This document shows positions 6,631-12,895 of a stretch of DNA of 16,218 bases, piece by piece. The position numbers were made by a program, and so were the translations under genes. Positions within the stretch are counted from its first letter, which is position 1. Each line of letters starts with the position of its first letter. Under the pieces are notes generated by a model, which had not been told where the DNA came from, searched no databases, and saw nothing but the letters and a program-made list of their open reading frames with translations. The stretch spans positions 1 to 16,218 of the forward strand of contig CALZJV010000466.1 in the NCBI GenBank assembly GCA_945787595.1, in the 5' to 3' direction. Origin of the DNA: an uncultured Desulfobacterales bacterium (GTDB taxonomy: Bacteria > Desulfobacterota > Desulfobacteria > Desulfobacterales > JAFDCJ01).

Positions 6631-6695
6631 GGAATTCGGAAGGTGGAATGCGGAAGTCGGAATGACTTGAAGTGGGAATTCGGAAGGCGGAAAAT
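6631..6695. repeat. GGAANNN heptamer array after livH
   Basis: Five 7-nt units (GGAATTC, GGAAGGT, GGAATGC, GGAAGTC, GGAATGA) fill 6631-6665, and three more (GGAATTC, GGAAGGC, GGAAAAT) fill 6675-6695 after a 9-nt break. The first 14 bases recur as an exact direct repeat (6630-6643 and 6674-6687). The array begins at the base after the livH stop codon. Confidence 0.8.
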
Positions 6696-6793
6696 AGGAA
6701 GAAGTTTTATTTTAGATTGTAAAGTTCGAATTGAATAAAACCATAGGAAAATTTGGTTGTATGCCTTATTTGGGGAGATATTTGTTTAAATTT

Positions 6794-6823
6794 ATCTGTG
6801 AAGATCCGTGTAAATCCGTGTCC
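6794..6823. repeat. Period-10 direct repeat (ATCCGTGTAA type)
   Basis: Three imperfect 10-nt units lie head to tail: ATCTGTGAAG, ATCCGTGTAA, ATCCGTGTCC. The array is 30 bp before the ATG of the livM-livG fusion. Similar strings are familiar from intergenic DNA of deltaproteobacteria. I see no function in it. Confidence 0.6.
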
Positions 6824-6852
6824 TATTTCATAACAAGTTTAGATTGAAAATC

Positions 6853-8751
6853 ATGAACCATGAATCAAATACGGCAGCAATCCGCAACCCCGATTCAATT
6901 TCCTGGAAGAGACCTCATCGCCTGACTTTTTATGGCGTCATCGCGATAATTCTGATCACAGCGCCCCACCTCATGCCGAATAGCTACTGGCTGCGGATCT
7001 TTACCATGACGGGGCTGTGGATCATGCTGGCTCTTGGTTTGAATGTGGTGGCGGGTTTTGCCGGTCTGCTGGATCTGGCATATGTGGCTTTTTTCGGCAT
7101 TGGCGGTTATACTTTTGCGCTGTTGTCTTCCAACCAGTTTGATATTCACCTGCCATTTGTGCTGGTTTTACCTCTGGCTGCGGTTTTCACCATGGTCATC
7201 GGCATCGCCCTGGGATCAACCAGCATACGGCTAAAGGGAGATTACCTGGCGATTGTCACGCTGGCATTTGCCCAAATTTTTAAGCTGTTGTTGCAAAACC
7301 TTGACACTCCGGTAGATATCACCGGCGGCGTCAACGGTATCTACAGCTTTGACCCCATTGACATTTTCGGATTCAGAATCCTATCCCCCATTGCCTACGC
7401 TTATCTCATCTGGGGCTTCGCGTTCATTGCCACCGTAGGCTCTCTAAGGATCAAGCATTCCCGGATCGGCCGAGGCTGGCAGGCCATTCGCGAGGATGAA
7501 CTGGCGGCAGACGCCATGGGCGTCAATACCACCGGGATGAAATTGATGGCTTTTGCCGGCGGCGCCCTTACGGCCGGAGCCGCCGGCGCTTTGTTCGCCT
7601 CATTCCAGGACTCGGTATTTCCCAACAATTTTGATTTTCAGCAACTGGTGATTGTCTACTGCATGGTGATACTGGGAGGGCTGGGAAATATTGCCGGTGT
7701 CATTGCGGGAGCTGTCCTGCTTTCAATTCTGCCTGAATTTTTAAGGGAATACGGCGCCTACCGCATGATGTCCTATGGTCTGATTCTAATTTTACTGATG
7801 GCCCTCAGGCCCCAGGGCATCATGAGTGGAATTGGGTTTCTTGTCAAAAAGAAAGCCCGGCCCGATAAGGATAAAACCGGTCAGCTAAGGACTTCAACGG
7901 ATCTATACTATACGCAACAGGCAACCACGGGGGATGCGGATGCCGCCGCTAGCCAACATGCATATACCAAAAGCAATCGCACCTTGCTTGAACTAAAAAA
8001 TATCACCAAGAATTTTGGCGGACTTAAAGCAGCTGACAACTTGAGTTTTGCGTTGAACGAGAGAGAAATTTTAAGCATCATCGGGCCCAACGGCGCCGGC
8101 AAAACAACGCTTTTCAACCTTATCTCCGGCATTTATCCTCCCAGTGCCGGTTCGATCCATTATGAAGGCAAGAACATCACGGGATTAAAGCCTCACAAGG
8201 TGGTCAAAGCCGGTATTGCCCGTACCTTTCAGAATTTGCGTCTTTTCAATAAAATGAGTATTCTGGACAACGCCAGGGTCGGCCGGTTCTGCCGAACCGC
8301 CGCCGGCCCGCTATCCGTTCTCCTGCACCTGCCGCGGCACAATCAGGAGGAAGCACAAACCGAGCTTAAGTCCAAAGAAATACTACAGCTTTTCGGAGCC
8401 CGGCTCACCGGCTATCGCTTTGACCAGGAGGCCATGTTTTTGTCCTATGCCAACCGCAGGCGGCTAGAGATCGCGCGCGCCCTGGCAACCGAAGCGAATT
8501 TACTGCTGCTGGATGAACCTTCGGCCGGAATGAATCCCCAAGAAACCATCGAAATCACGGGATTTATCAAAGCGCTGCGGGATAAATTCGGTTATACAAT
8601 TCTTGTGATCGAACACAAACTTAATGTGGTGCGCACCATCTCGGACCGGGTCATCGCACTGGATTACGGTGTGAAAATCGCAGAAGGCAGCTATGATGAA
8701 GTCGCCTGCAGCGAGCAGGTGATCGAAGCGTATTTGGGCAGGAAGAAATAA
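6853..8751 (+). CDS. livMG: Fused Liv-type permease and ATPase (LivM-LivG), degenerate ABC signature
   Basis: From ATG 6853 the product has 632 residues. Residues about 20-328 are a LivM permease with NVVAGFAGLLDLAYVAFFGI, GDYLAIVTLAFAQI, the EAA-like AIREDELAADAMGVN and a final RPQGIM. A hydrophilic linker of about 50 residues leads to a LivG ATPase (about 377-632). Walker A is GPNGAGKT (411-418), the Q-loop lies in RTFQNLRLF, Walker B is LLLLDEPSAGMNP with D554 and E555, and the switch histidine is H588. The signature reads LSYANRRRLE (530-539), where family members normally carry LSYGQ or LSYGD followed by QRRLE. The catalytic region is otherwise intact. A TTG nine bases upstream is an alternative start; neither has a clear Shine-Dalgarno. 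Such a fusion fixes one permease and one ATPase in cis and occurs in other bacteria. Confidence 0.93.
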   Translation: MNHESNTAAIRNPDSISWKRPHRLTFYGVIAIILITAPHLMPNSYWLRIFTMTGLWIMLALGLNVVAGFAGLLDLAYVAFFGIGGYTFALLSSNQFDIHLPFVLVLPLAAVFTMVIGIALGSTSIRLKGDYLAIVTLAFAQIFKLLLQNLDTPVDITGGVNGIYSFDPIDIFGFRILSPIAYAYLIWGFAFIATVGSLRIKHSRIGRGWQAIREDELAADAMGVNTTGMKLMAFAGGALTAGAAGALFASFQDSVFPNNFDFQQLVIVYCMVILGGLGNIAGVIAGAVLLSILPEFLREYGAYRMMSYGLILILLMALRPQGIMSGIGFLVKKKARPDKDKTGQLRTSTDLYYTQQATTGDADAAASQHAYTKSNRTLLELKNITKNFGGLKAADNLSFALNEREILSIIGPNGAGKTTLFNLISGIYPPSAGSIHYEGKNITGLKPHKVVKAGIARTFQNLRLFNKMSILDNARVGRFCRTAAGPLSVLLHLPRHNQEEAQTELKSKEILQLFGARLTGYRFDQEAMFLSYANRRRLEIARALATEANLLLLDEPSAGMNPQETIEITGFIKALRDKFGYTILVIEHKLNVVRTISDRVIALDYGVKIAEGSYDEVACSEQVIEAYLGRKK

Positions 8752-8753
8752 AA

Positions 8754-8781
8754 AGATTGAAGATTGAAGATTGAAGATTTA
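8754..8781. repeat. AGATTGA heptamer array after livM-livG
   Basis: Three exact AGATTGA units (8754-8774) and a variant AGATTTA (8775-8781) start two bases after the stop codon of the fusion gene. The rest of the 185-bp spacer before livF is AT-rich, and I see no clear promoter or Shine-Dalgarno in it. Confidence 0.85.
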
Positions 8782-8936
8782 AGGAATTCTATCAATTGTA
8801 TTGGTGCGAAACTATAGCCTGGAGCAGAATGCACAGTTCTTTTATCAACAAACAACTTACAACAGACCTCTGACAATTTTTAAATTTAACTACATAGGTT
8901 AAGAAAGAATAAATCCAGGCAGTCTAATAAATAGAA

Positions 8937-9680
8937 ATGACTGAAACGCCAATACTCGAATTTAAAAATGTAGACACCTACTACGGCAATATCCAGGTGC
9001 TCTATGATATCAATCTTAAAATATACAAGGGTGAACTGGTGTGCCTGCTGGGGGGAAACGCTTCGGGTAAATCTACCACACTCAAAACAATCCTGGGTGT
9101 CTGCAAAGTCAATAAAGGCGAGGTAAAACTAAACGGAGAGCGCATCGACGGCAAACCCACCAAGCAAATTATTTCAAAAGGTGTGGCCATCGTTCCTGAA
9201 AACCGCCGAATCTTCCCGCGCATGACCGTGCTCGAAAACCTCGAATTGGGTGCCTACCTGCGTAGCGACCATGAAGCAGTCAAAAAAGACATGGAAAAGA
9301 CTTTTGAACTCTTCCCACGGTTGAAGGAAAGAATCAATCAGGCCGGCATCACCTTAAGTGGCGGGGAGCAGCAGATGCTGGCCATGGGACGCGCCCTGCT
9401 TTCCAAGCCGGATGTACTTTTAATGGATGAGCCGTCCATGGGTTTGTCCCCCCTGCTGGTGGACCAGCAATTTGAACTCATCCAGAAAGTGAACCGGCAG
9501 GGAACCACTATTTTCATGGTAGAGCAAAATGCGAACATGGCCCTCTCCATTGCCGATCGCGGGTACGTTTTACAGACCGGCTCGATCGTTTTGTCGGATA
9601 CGGCGAAGAACCTTCTGTGTAATGAAATGATGCAGGAGGCGTATTTGGGCGGCGCCGATGTCTGCGAGATGCCGGATTGA
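8937..9680 (+). CDS. livF: Liv-type ABC transporter ATP-binding protein LivF
   Basis: The 247-residue cytoplasmic ATPase has all ABC motifs. Walker A is GGNASGKST (about 39-47), the Q-loop region is VPENRRIFPRMTVLENL, the signature is LSGGEQQMLAMGRAL (about 139-153), Walker B is VLLMDEPSMGLSP, and the switch histidine position is replaced by Q in VEQN, as is normal in LivF. It pairs with the LivG half of the upstream fusion. Since the LivG signature is degenerate, the canonical LivF signature may carry the competent site, as in asymmetric ABC dimers; that is inference. It lies 185 bp after the fusion gene, same strand, with a weak ribosome-binding site. It ends the transporter cluster; I see no clear terminator after it. 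Confidence 0.95.
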   Translation: MTETPILEFKNVDTYYGNIQVLYDINLKIYKGELVCLLGGNASGKSTTLKTILGVCKVNKGEVKLNGERIDGKPTKQIISKGVAIVPENRRIFPRMTVLENLELGAYLRSDHEAVKKDMEKTFELFPRLKERINQAGITLSGGEQQMLAMGRALLSKPDVLLMDEPSMGLSPLLVDQQFELIQKVNRQGTTIFMVEQNANMALSIADRGYVLQTGSIVLSDTAKNLLCNEMMQEAYLGGADVCEMPD

Positions 9681-9772
9681 ATATTTTCGATTGAATTTAA
9701 AATTCTTTCCTCCATAGACCAAATTTTATTCGATGTTTTTTATCCGACTGCTTCATGCGTATGTAACTGAAC

Positions 9773-9846
9773 ATCTAACGCCGGCATAACCGGATGGCAA
9801 TGGAGTGCAGCGGAATTGCCAGTCCGAGTTAATGCGGTTGTTGTAC
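9773..9846 (+). other. attC-like recombination site 1 (74 bp)
   Basis: It starts with ATCTAAC, a full match to the R'' consensus RYYYAAC, and ends with GTTGTAC (9840-9846). The left arm GCAT-AAC-CGGA-TGGCAAT (9784-9801) pairs completely with the right arm (9815-9835), leaving three single unpaired bases on the right arm: G9822, A9827 and A9831. The loop is 13 nt. Single extra-helical bases on one arm are a hallmark of attC sites and decide strand choice by the integrase. The predicted crossover lies between G9840 and T9841. Confidence 0.8.
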
Positions 9847-9887
9847 ATCCAGTTGATTTGTTAACAACATTTCGATAATATTTAGCC

Positions 9888-9914
9888 TTGACACTACCTC
9901 AATGTGTATATAAT
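9888..9914 (+). promoter_or_regulatory. Promoter of vapBC
   Basis: A perfect TTGACA (9888-9893) is followed by TATAAT (9909-9914) with a 15-bp spacer, or by TAATAT (9911-9916) at 17 bp. It lies inside the cassette, so the module would carry its own promoter when mobilised. Confidence 0.7.
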
Positions 9915-9933
9915 ATAAAATCAATACACATTG
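9900..9933. promoter_or_regulatory. Inverted-repeat operator over the vapBC promoter
   Basis: CAATGTGTAT (9900-9909) and ATACACATTG (9924-9933) are perfect 10-bp inverted arms, 14 bp apart, that enclose the -10 element. VapB antitoxins, alone or with VapC, typically autorepress by binding such repeats, so this is the likely autoregulatory site. Confidence 0.75.
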
Positions 9934-9948
9934 GCTTTAGGAGGATTT

Positions 9949-10143
9949 ATGCGAACGAATATAATCATTGATGATGAACTAATGAATGAGGCCATGACGC
10001 TCACCCAGTTAAAAACCAAAAAAGCCGTTGTTGAGACCGGTCTTAAGCTATTGGTTCAAATCAAGAAACAAGAACGAATTAAAAGCCTGCGTGGAAAACT
10101 GAAATGGGATGGTGACCTTGATGCAATGAGGTTAGATAAGTGA
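9949..10143 (+). CDS. vapB: VapB-type antitoxin
   Basis: This 64-residue protein starts MRTNIIIDDELMNEAMTLTQ, the ribbon-helix-helix start of the VapB family (VapB_antitoxin type), which binds the operator. The C-terminal half is charged and would wrap around and block VapC. ATG 9949 is chosen over a TTG six codons upstream because AGGAGG lies five bases before it. Its TGA overlaps the vapC start as GTGA, giving translational coupling. It lies inside an attC-bounded cassette and reads in the same direction as the cassette. Confidence 0.92.
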   Translation: MRTNIIIDDELMNEAMTLTQLKTKKAVVETGLKLLVQIKKQERIKSLRGKLKWDGDLDAMRLDK

Positions 10144-10538
10144 TTCTAGTCGACTCATCCGTGTGGATAGATTATTTCAATGGAATTTCCACTTGGCAGA
10201 CAAACCTGCTTGACAATTACCTTTCGAATGTTCCTATCATCGTTGGGGACTTAATTCTTACAGAAGTCCTTCAGGGTTTTAGATCAAATAAGGATTACGA
10301 AACAGCCAGGGACTTCCTTAGTGCTCTTCCTTTTCGCCAAATCGGTGGATACAATGTTGCCATTCAAAGTGCTCAAAACTACCGACTCCTTCGAAAAGCC
10401 GGGGTTACCGTGCGAAAAACAATAGATATAATAATCGCGACTTTCTGCATTATGGAAGGATTGACTTTACTTCATGACGATCGCGATTTCAATCCTATGG
10501 AGCTCCATTTTTCCCTGAAAACATCTACCCCTCAGTAG
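10140..10538 (+). CDS. vapC: VapC-type PIN-domain ribonuclease toxin
   Basis: This 132-residue PIN-domain protein carries the acidic catalytic set D5 (in VDSSVWIDYF), E42 (LTEVLQGF), D96 (TIDIIIATFC) and D113/D114/D116 (LHDDRDF), which bind Mg2+. VapC toxins cut specific RNAs, often tRNA or rRNA; this target is unknown. Translation starts at GTG 10140, which overlaps the vapB stop. All key residues are present, so the toxin should be active and held in check by VapB. The attC-like site following the gene begins 35 bases after the stop. Confidence 0.93.
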   Translation: MILVDSSVWIDYFNGISTWQTNLLDNYLSNVPIIVGDLILTEVLQGFRSNKDYETARDFLSALPFRQIGGYNVAIQSAQNYRLLRKAGVTVRKTIDIIIATFCIMEGLTLLHDDRDFNPMELHFSLKTSTPQ

Positions 10539-10573
10539 TTTCGCTACATCTGTCTCTCAATGATTGTTTTGAT

Positions 10574-10680
10574 GTACAACGCCCGCCGGTGAGCAACGGC
10601 CTAGATTCATACCGAACTTGCACGACCTTTACGAAAAAACCGCTATCTTCACGCCGTCTGCTGCAGTGGCTTTGTTAGCA
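10574..10680 (+). other. attC-like recombination site 2 (107 bp)
   Basis: It begins GTACAAC (10574-10580) and ends GTTAGCA (10674-10680). GTACAAC is the exact reverse complement of GTTGTAC, the box at the left end of the vapBC cassette, as expected for the two ends of one circularisable cassette. In the stem, GCC/GGC, TG/CA, AGCA/TGCT and ACGGC/GCCGT pair, leaving C10658 and G10663 unpaired on the right arm. The middle is a long variable loop with CTTTACGAAAAA, shared with site 3. Confidence 0.8.
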
Positions 10681-10683
10681 GAT

Positions 10684-11019
10684 TTAAATCTTTGAATTTG
10701 TGAGCCTTTTTAATAGGATATCCTCAATATTTCGGCGTGAATCTAAAACTGATAATACGAAGACACTCTTTTCTGAAATTCTATATAGGATTCTCCAAGG
10801 GGTAATGACTAATTCGCGATTTTGAAGTATCCCTTGATCCCGTAGTTCTGGGACGATTCGTCCTCTTTCAGGAAAGGTATAAAGGCTTGAAGCTTTTTGT
10901 TTGATGCGTTTAAATATTTTTAATGCGTTTGGTGGGCTATCGTCAGCAATGTACTCAACAATATTTTTTAAATCGTTTTCAGCAATATTTGACCATACGA
11001 CATCATATTTTTTGTTCAT
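10684..11019 (-). CDS. RelE/ParE-family toxin
   Basis: This 111-residue protein matches the RelE/ParE fold: WSNIAENDLKNIVEYIADDSP at the start, then FPERGRIVPEL, ELVITPWRILYRI and VFVLSVLDSRR. The family includes mRNA interferases (RelE) and gyrase poisons (ParE). The two-helix N-terminus followed by the GR-VPEL stretch looks closer to ParE/RelE-like proteins paired with Phd-type antitoxins, and the target cannot be told. The start ATG overlaps the antitoxin stop as ATGA. The stop lies only about ten bases from the predicted cassette boundary, so the cassette is tightly packed. It is transcribed opposite to the usual cassette direction. Confidence 0.9.
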   Translation of the reverse strand: MNKKYDVVWSNIAENDLKNIVEYIADDSPPNALKIFKRIKQKASSLYTFPERGRIVPELRDQGILQNRELVITPWRILYRISEKSVFVLSVLDSRRNIEDILLKRLTNSKI

Positions 11020-11297
11020 TTCATTTTGTCTTTCAGAAAATTTTCAATATTCTCAAAGACTTCCTGCTGAGACTTCGAATTTCCGCTCCCTATTTCATCC
11101 TCACCTTGGGAAATCAGTTTTAATATCCCGATAGCATTACGCATATTTTCATAACTTTTTGGATCTTGTAATATGGCTTTCGGCTCTCCGTTTTGCGTAA
11201 TGATCACCGGACGATGGGTTTCATTAATTTGTTTCAGCAAATCAGCTGCCCTTGATTTTAGATAAGTTACTGGTTTTATATCTTGCGAAATATTCAT
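11016..11297 (-). CDS. Phd/YefM-family antitoxin
   Basis: This 93-residue protein has the Phd/YefM N-terminal DNA-binding fold: PVTYLKSRAADLLKQI, then RPVIITQNGEPKAIL and the YENMRNAIGILKLI helix. The C-terminal tail is charged and would neutralise the toxin encoded by the overlapping gene. GGAGGTG lies five bases before the ATG. The pair likely autorepresses its own promoter just upstream. Confidence 0.92.
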   Translation of the reverse strand: MNISQDIKPVTYLKSRAADLLKQINETHRPVIITQNGEPKAILQDPKSYENMRNAIGILKLISQGEDEIGSGNSKSQQEVFENIENFLKDKMK

Positions 11298-11315
11298 TTT
11301 TTCACCTCCGGTCTT

Positions 11316-11345
11316 TTTATAGTACTAAATTAGGACCGATGTCAA
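11316..11345 (-). promoter_or_regulatory. Promoter and palindrome of the phd-parE module
   Basis: Reading leftward, TTGACA (11345-11340) is followed after 18 bp by TATAAA (11321-11316), close to the sigma-70 consensus. The palindrome TAGTACTA (11320-11327) overlaps the -10 region and is a plausible Phd-type operator. The promoter lies within the cassette, 19 bp upstream of the start codon, and is separated from attC-like site 3 by about 20 bp. Confidence 0.7.
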
Positions 11346-11367
11346 GCTCTTTGAATTTTCCGTACTT

Positions 11368-11470
11368 TACCAACATCACGGGTGAGGTACGGCTCTCGGT
11401 AGTCCGCGAACCTGAGGCCTTTACGAAAAACTGCTAGATTCCTGCCGTTACCTCCACTCGATTGTTAGGT
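11368..11470 (+). other. attC-like recombination site 3 (103 bp)
   Basis: It begins TACCAAC (11368-11374, 5/7 to the R'' consensus) and ends GTTAGGT (11464-11470, full match to GTTRRRY). The stem pairs GGTG, AGGT, A and CGGC (11381-11393) with the right arm (11444-11458), leaving T11449 and C11454 unpaired on the right arm, in the same places as in site 2. It shares CTTTACGAAAAA and GGTGAG-ACGGC blocks with site 2, so the two belong to one attC family, while site 1 is of a different, shorter type. Confidence 0.78.
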
Positions 11471-11709
11471 TTTGTAATTATGTTCCACAGTTATTACTAC
11501 TTTTCCTTTGAAATGTTCTTCTCCAAAATACTGGAAAGCCTCAGCAGTCTCGCTTAACGGGTACCCGTTAACATATCCCAGTCCCATGAATTTATGGAGG
11601 CCGCATGAACTTTTATCAAGACTTCATTGTCTTTGGGAGCAGGTTTTTTTACCTCTTTGAGCTGAAGAACATCCGGTGATCCGTATTTTGTGTATACAAC
11701 CGCTTTCAT
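11465..11709 (-). pseudogene. Remnant of a medium-chain (zinc-type) alcohol dehydrogenase/quinone reductase
   Basis: From ATG 11709, behind a good GAAGGAGA ribosome-binding site, 51 codons encode MKAVVYTKYGSPDVLQLKEV and EVLIKVHAASINSWDWD, the classic N-terminus of MDR-superfamily NAD(P)H-dependent dehydrogenases, and end in TAA. In another frame, 11578-11465 encodes YPLSETAEAFQYF and GKVVITV, the classic C-terminus. The roughly 250 residues in between (the nucleotide-binding domain) are missing, so this is an internal deletion with a frame change and the product cannot be an enzyme. The junction coincides with a perfect 18-bp palindrome (11554-11571). The terminal TAA lies exactly at the predicted crossover of attC-like site 3. 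Confidence 0.85.
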
Positions 11710-11735
11710 GAGTCTCCTTCAAGCTTACTATTGTC

Positions 11736-11782
11736 CCGGCCATTTTCAGTAAAGTTCACCACCATCTATCCAAAATGGCTGG
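11736..11782. repeat. Inverted repeat beyond the EEP-fold gene
   Basis: CCGGCCATTTT (11736-11746) and AAAATGGCTGG (11772-11782) are complementary at 10 of 11 positions, with a 25-nt loop. It lies 35 bp past the end of the EEP-fold gene, so it could help end that transcript, though no T-run follows. It may also be the edge of a degenerate repeat. Confidence 0.35.
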
Positions 11783-11816
11783 ATTCTGGCTGTCTCCTGA
11801 ACGGACAGGTTGGCCC

Positions 11817-12806
11817 TTACGCTTTTCCACTAGATGCAACTATGAAGTCAACAATGACCGGAAAGTGATCAGAGCCGACATGGGGGCCTATCTCCTTTTC
11901 TACCACCACAATCTCAGGAGAGTGAAGGCAGTGGTCTATTGGAATTCGCAAGAGGCGGTTGTGGGTCGGCCACGTTGGCTGAACACCGCGGCCCTGCGAA
12001 GCGTCTCGCAGACCCGTGCGTTTCAACAAACGTCTGAAATGGTGACTCCATGGCGTAACATTGAGATCCCCGAGGAGCAGTACCGGTGACGTTGCATTAC
12101 TGACGAAATCAGGGATTTTCTCAAGCTGATCGTTTCTCCAACGTGAGTAACTGCTGCCGGCCGGGGGCAGCGGATGGGTACTGATGACGGTGGCTCTTTC
12201 GCCATCTACATCGACTTCCACAATAACAGACGGTACTCCGGCGCCGCCGATATATACAATATTCGCCCGTGATAGTGGGAGTCTACTGTAGAGAGCGATT
12301 CCGAAGTTGTCCTCCCGCGGCTGGATTTTGGAGTGGGCATATCGGCTCGTGACTAAGCGAAGATCCTCAATCCATCGGGCATTGACCTCTTCAAGCACGA
12401 CGATGTCGGGGTCAAATTTATTAATCACCTCCGTGACACGGTCCGCATTTCCTAATTTTGTGTTCACATTAAGAAGCATTGCACGAAATGTCGGATGAGA
12501 ACCCGGGGCTCGTTCTGCATGGCCTAGGTAAAGGGGCAGGATCATGGATAGATTAGCCGCCGCCACCAGGGCGAAACAGAGGGCTGCCTTGTGTTGCCGG
12601 GGAATCAGGAGGAGCAAGGCGGCAGCTGTAAGGCCAAGGAAATACTGAACCCGGAAATGAGAGAACAGGTCAAGGAACCAAGATAGATGGCCAAATAAAC
12701 TCAGAATGGTCAGCAAGCTGCCGATAGCGCCTGCTGCAGTGATCAGACTCCACAATCGGACGCTAAACTGCGCGAATTTGGTTTCTTGCTGTTTTAAGTC
12801 AATCAT
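11817..12806 (-). CDS. Membrane-anchored endonuclease/exonuclease/phosphatase-fold protein
   Basis: This 329-residue protein has an N-terminal membrane part with about three helices (about 17-38, 50-68 and 74-94), then a catalytic domain of the EEP superfamily (exonuclease III / DNase I / inositol phosphatase fold). Expected metal and catalytic residues are present: N113 or N115 in LLNVNTK, E139/E140 in VLEEV, H211 in STHP, D247 and N249 in GDLNV, D291-H292 in IDH, and D313-H314 in GSDHFPV. The domain likely faces the periplasm and hydrolyses a phosphodiester or phosphomonoester; the substrate is not predictable. AGGA lies five bases before the ATG. It stands alone, with an 89-bp gap to the next minus-strand gene upstream. 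Confidence 0.88.
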   Translation of the reverse strand: MIDLKQQETKFAQFSVRLWSLITAAGAIGSLLTILSLFGHLSWFLDLFSHFRVQYFLGLTAAALLLLIPRQHKAALCFALVAAANLSMILPLYLGHAERAPGSHPTFRAMLLNVNTKLGNADRVTEVINKFDPDIVVLEEVNARWIEDLRLVTSRYAHSKIQPREDNFGIALYSRLPLSRANIVYIGGAGVPSVIVEVDVDGERATVISTHPLPPAGSSYSRWRNDQLEKIPDFVSNATSPVLLLGDLNVTPWSHHFRRLLKRTGLRDASQGRGVQPTWPTHNRLLRIPIDHCLHSPEIVVVEKEIGPHVGSDHFPVIVDFIVASSGKA

Positions 12807-12895
12807 AATTCCTGGGCCAACAAAATATATAGAAACAATAACTTCTAAATTGCCATGACTTTAGGCGTCTGTCTCAAAGCTTTAGTTAAACAACA

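Larger units (their letters stand above)
9773..11470. other. CALIN-like array: three attC-like sites bracketing two toxin-antitoxin cassettes
   Basis: Three attC-like sites (9773-9846, 10574-10680, 11368-11470) divide this stretch into two units, 9841-10674 (vapBC, 834 bp) and 10675-11464 (phd-parE, 790 bp). Each is filled almost entirely by one toxin-antitoxin pair with its own promoter, as is typical of cassettes in large sedentary chromosomal integrons. No integrase gene is visible, so it fits the class of attC clusters lacking an integrase. The left border lies between the livF stop and 9773; the right border is unclear. Confidence 0.75.

Noticed and set aside
9681..9772. Terminator after livF
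   Set aside because: Only a short AT palindrome (GAATTT-A-AAATTC) is present, with no GC stem or T-run.
12307..12498. Plus-strand open frame within the EEP-fold gene
   Set aside because: Shadow of the minus-strand gene; no ribosome-binding site and no recognisable product.
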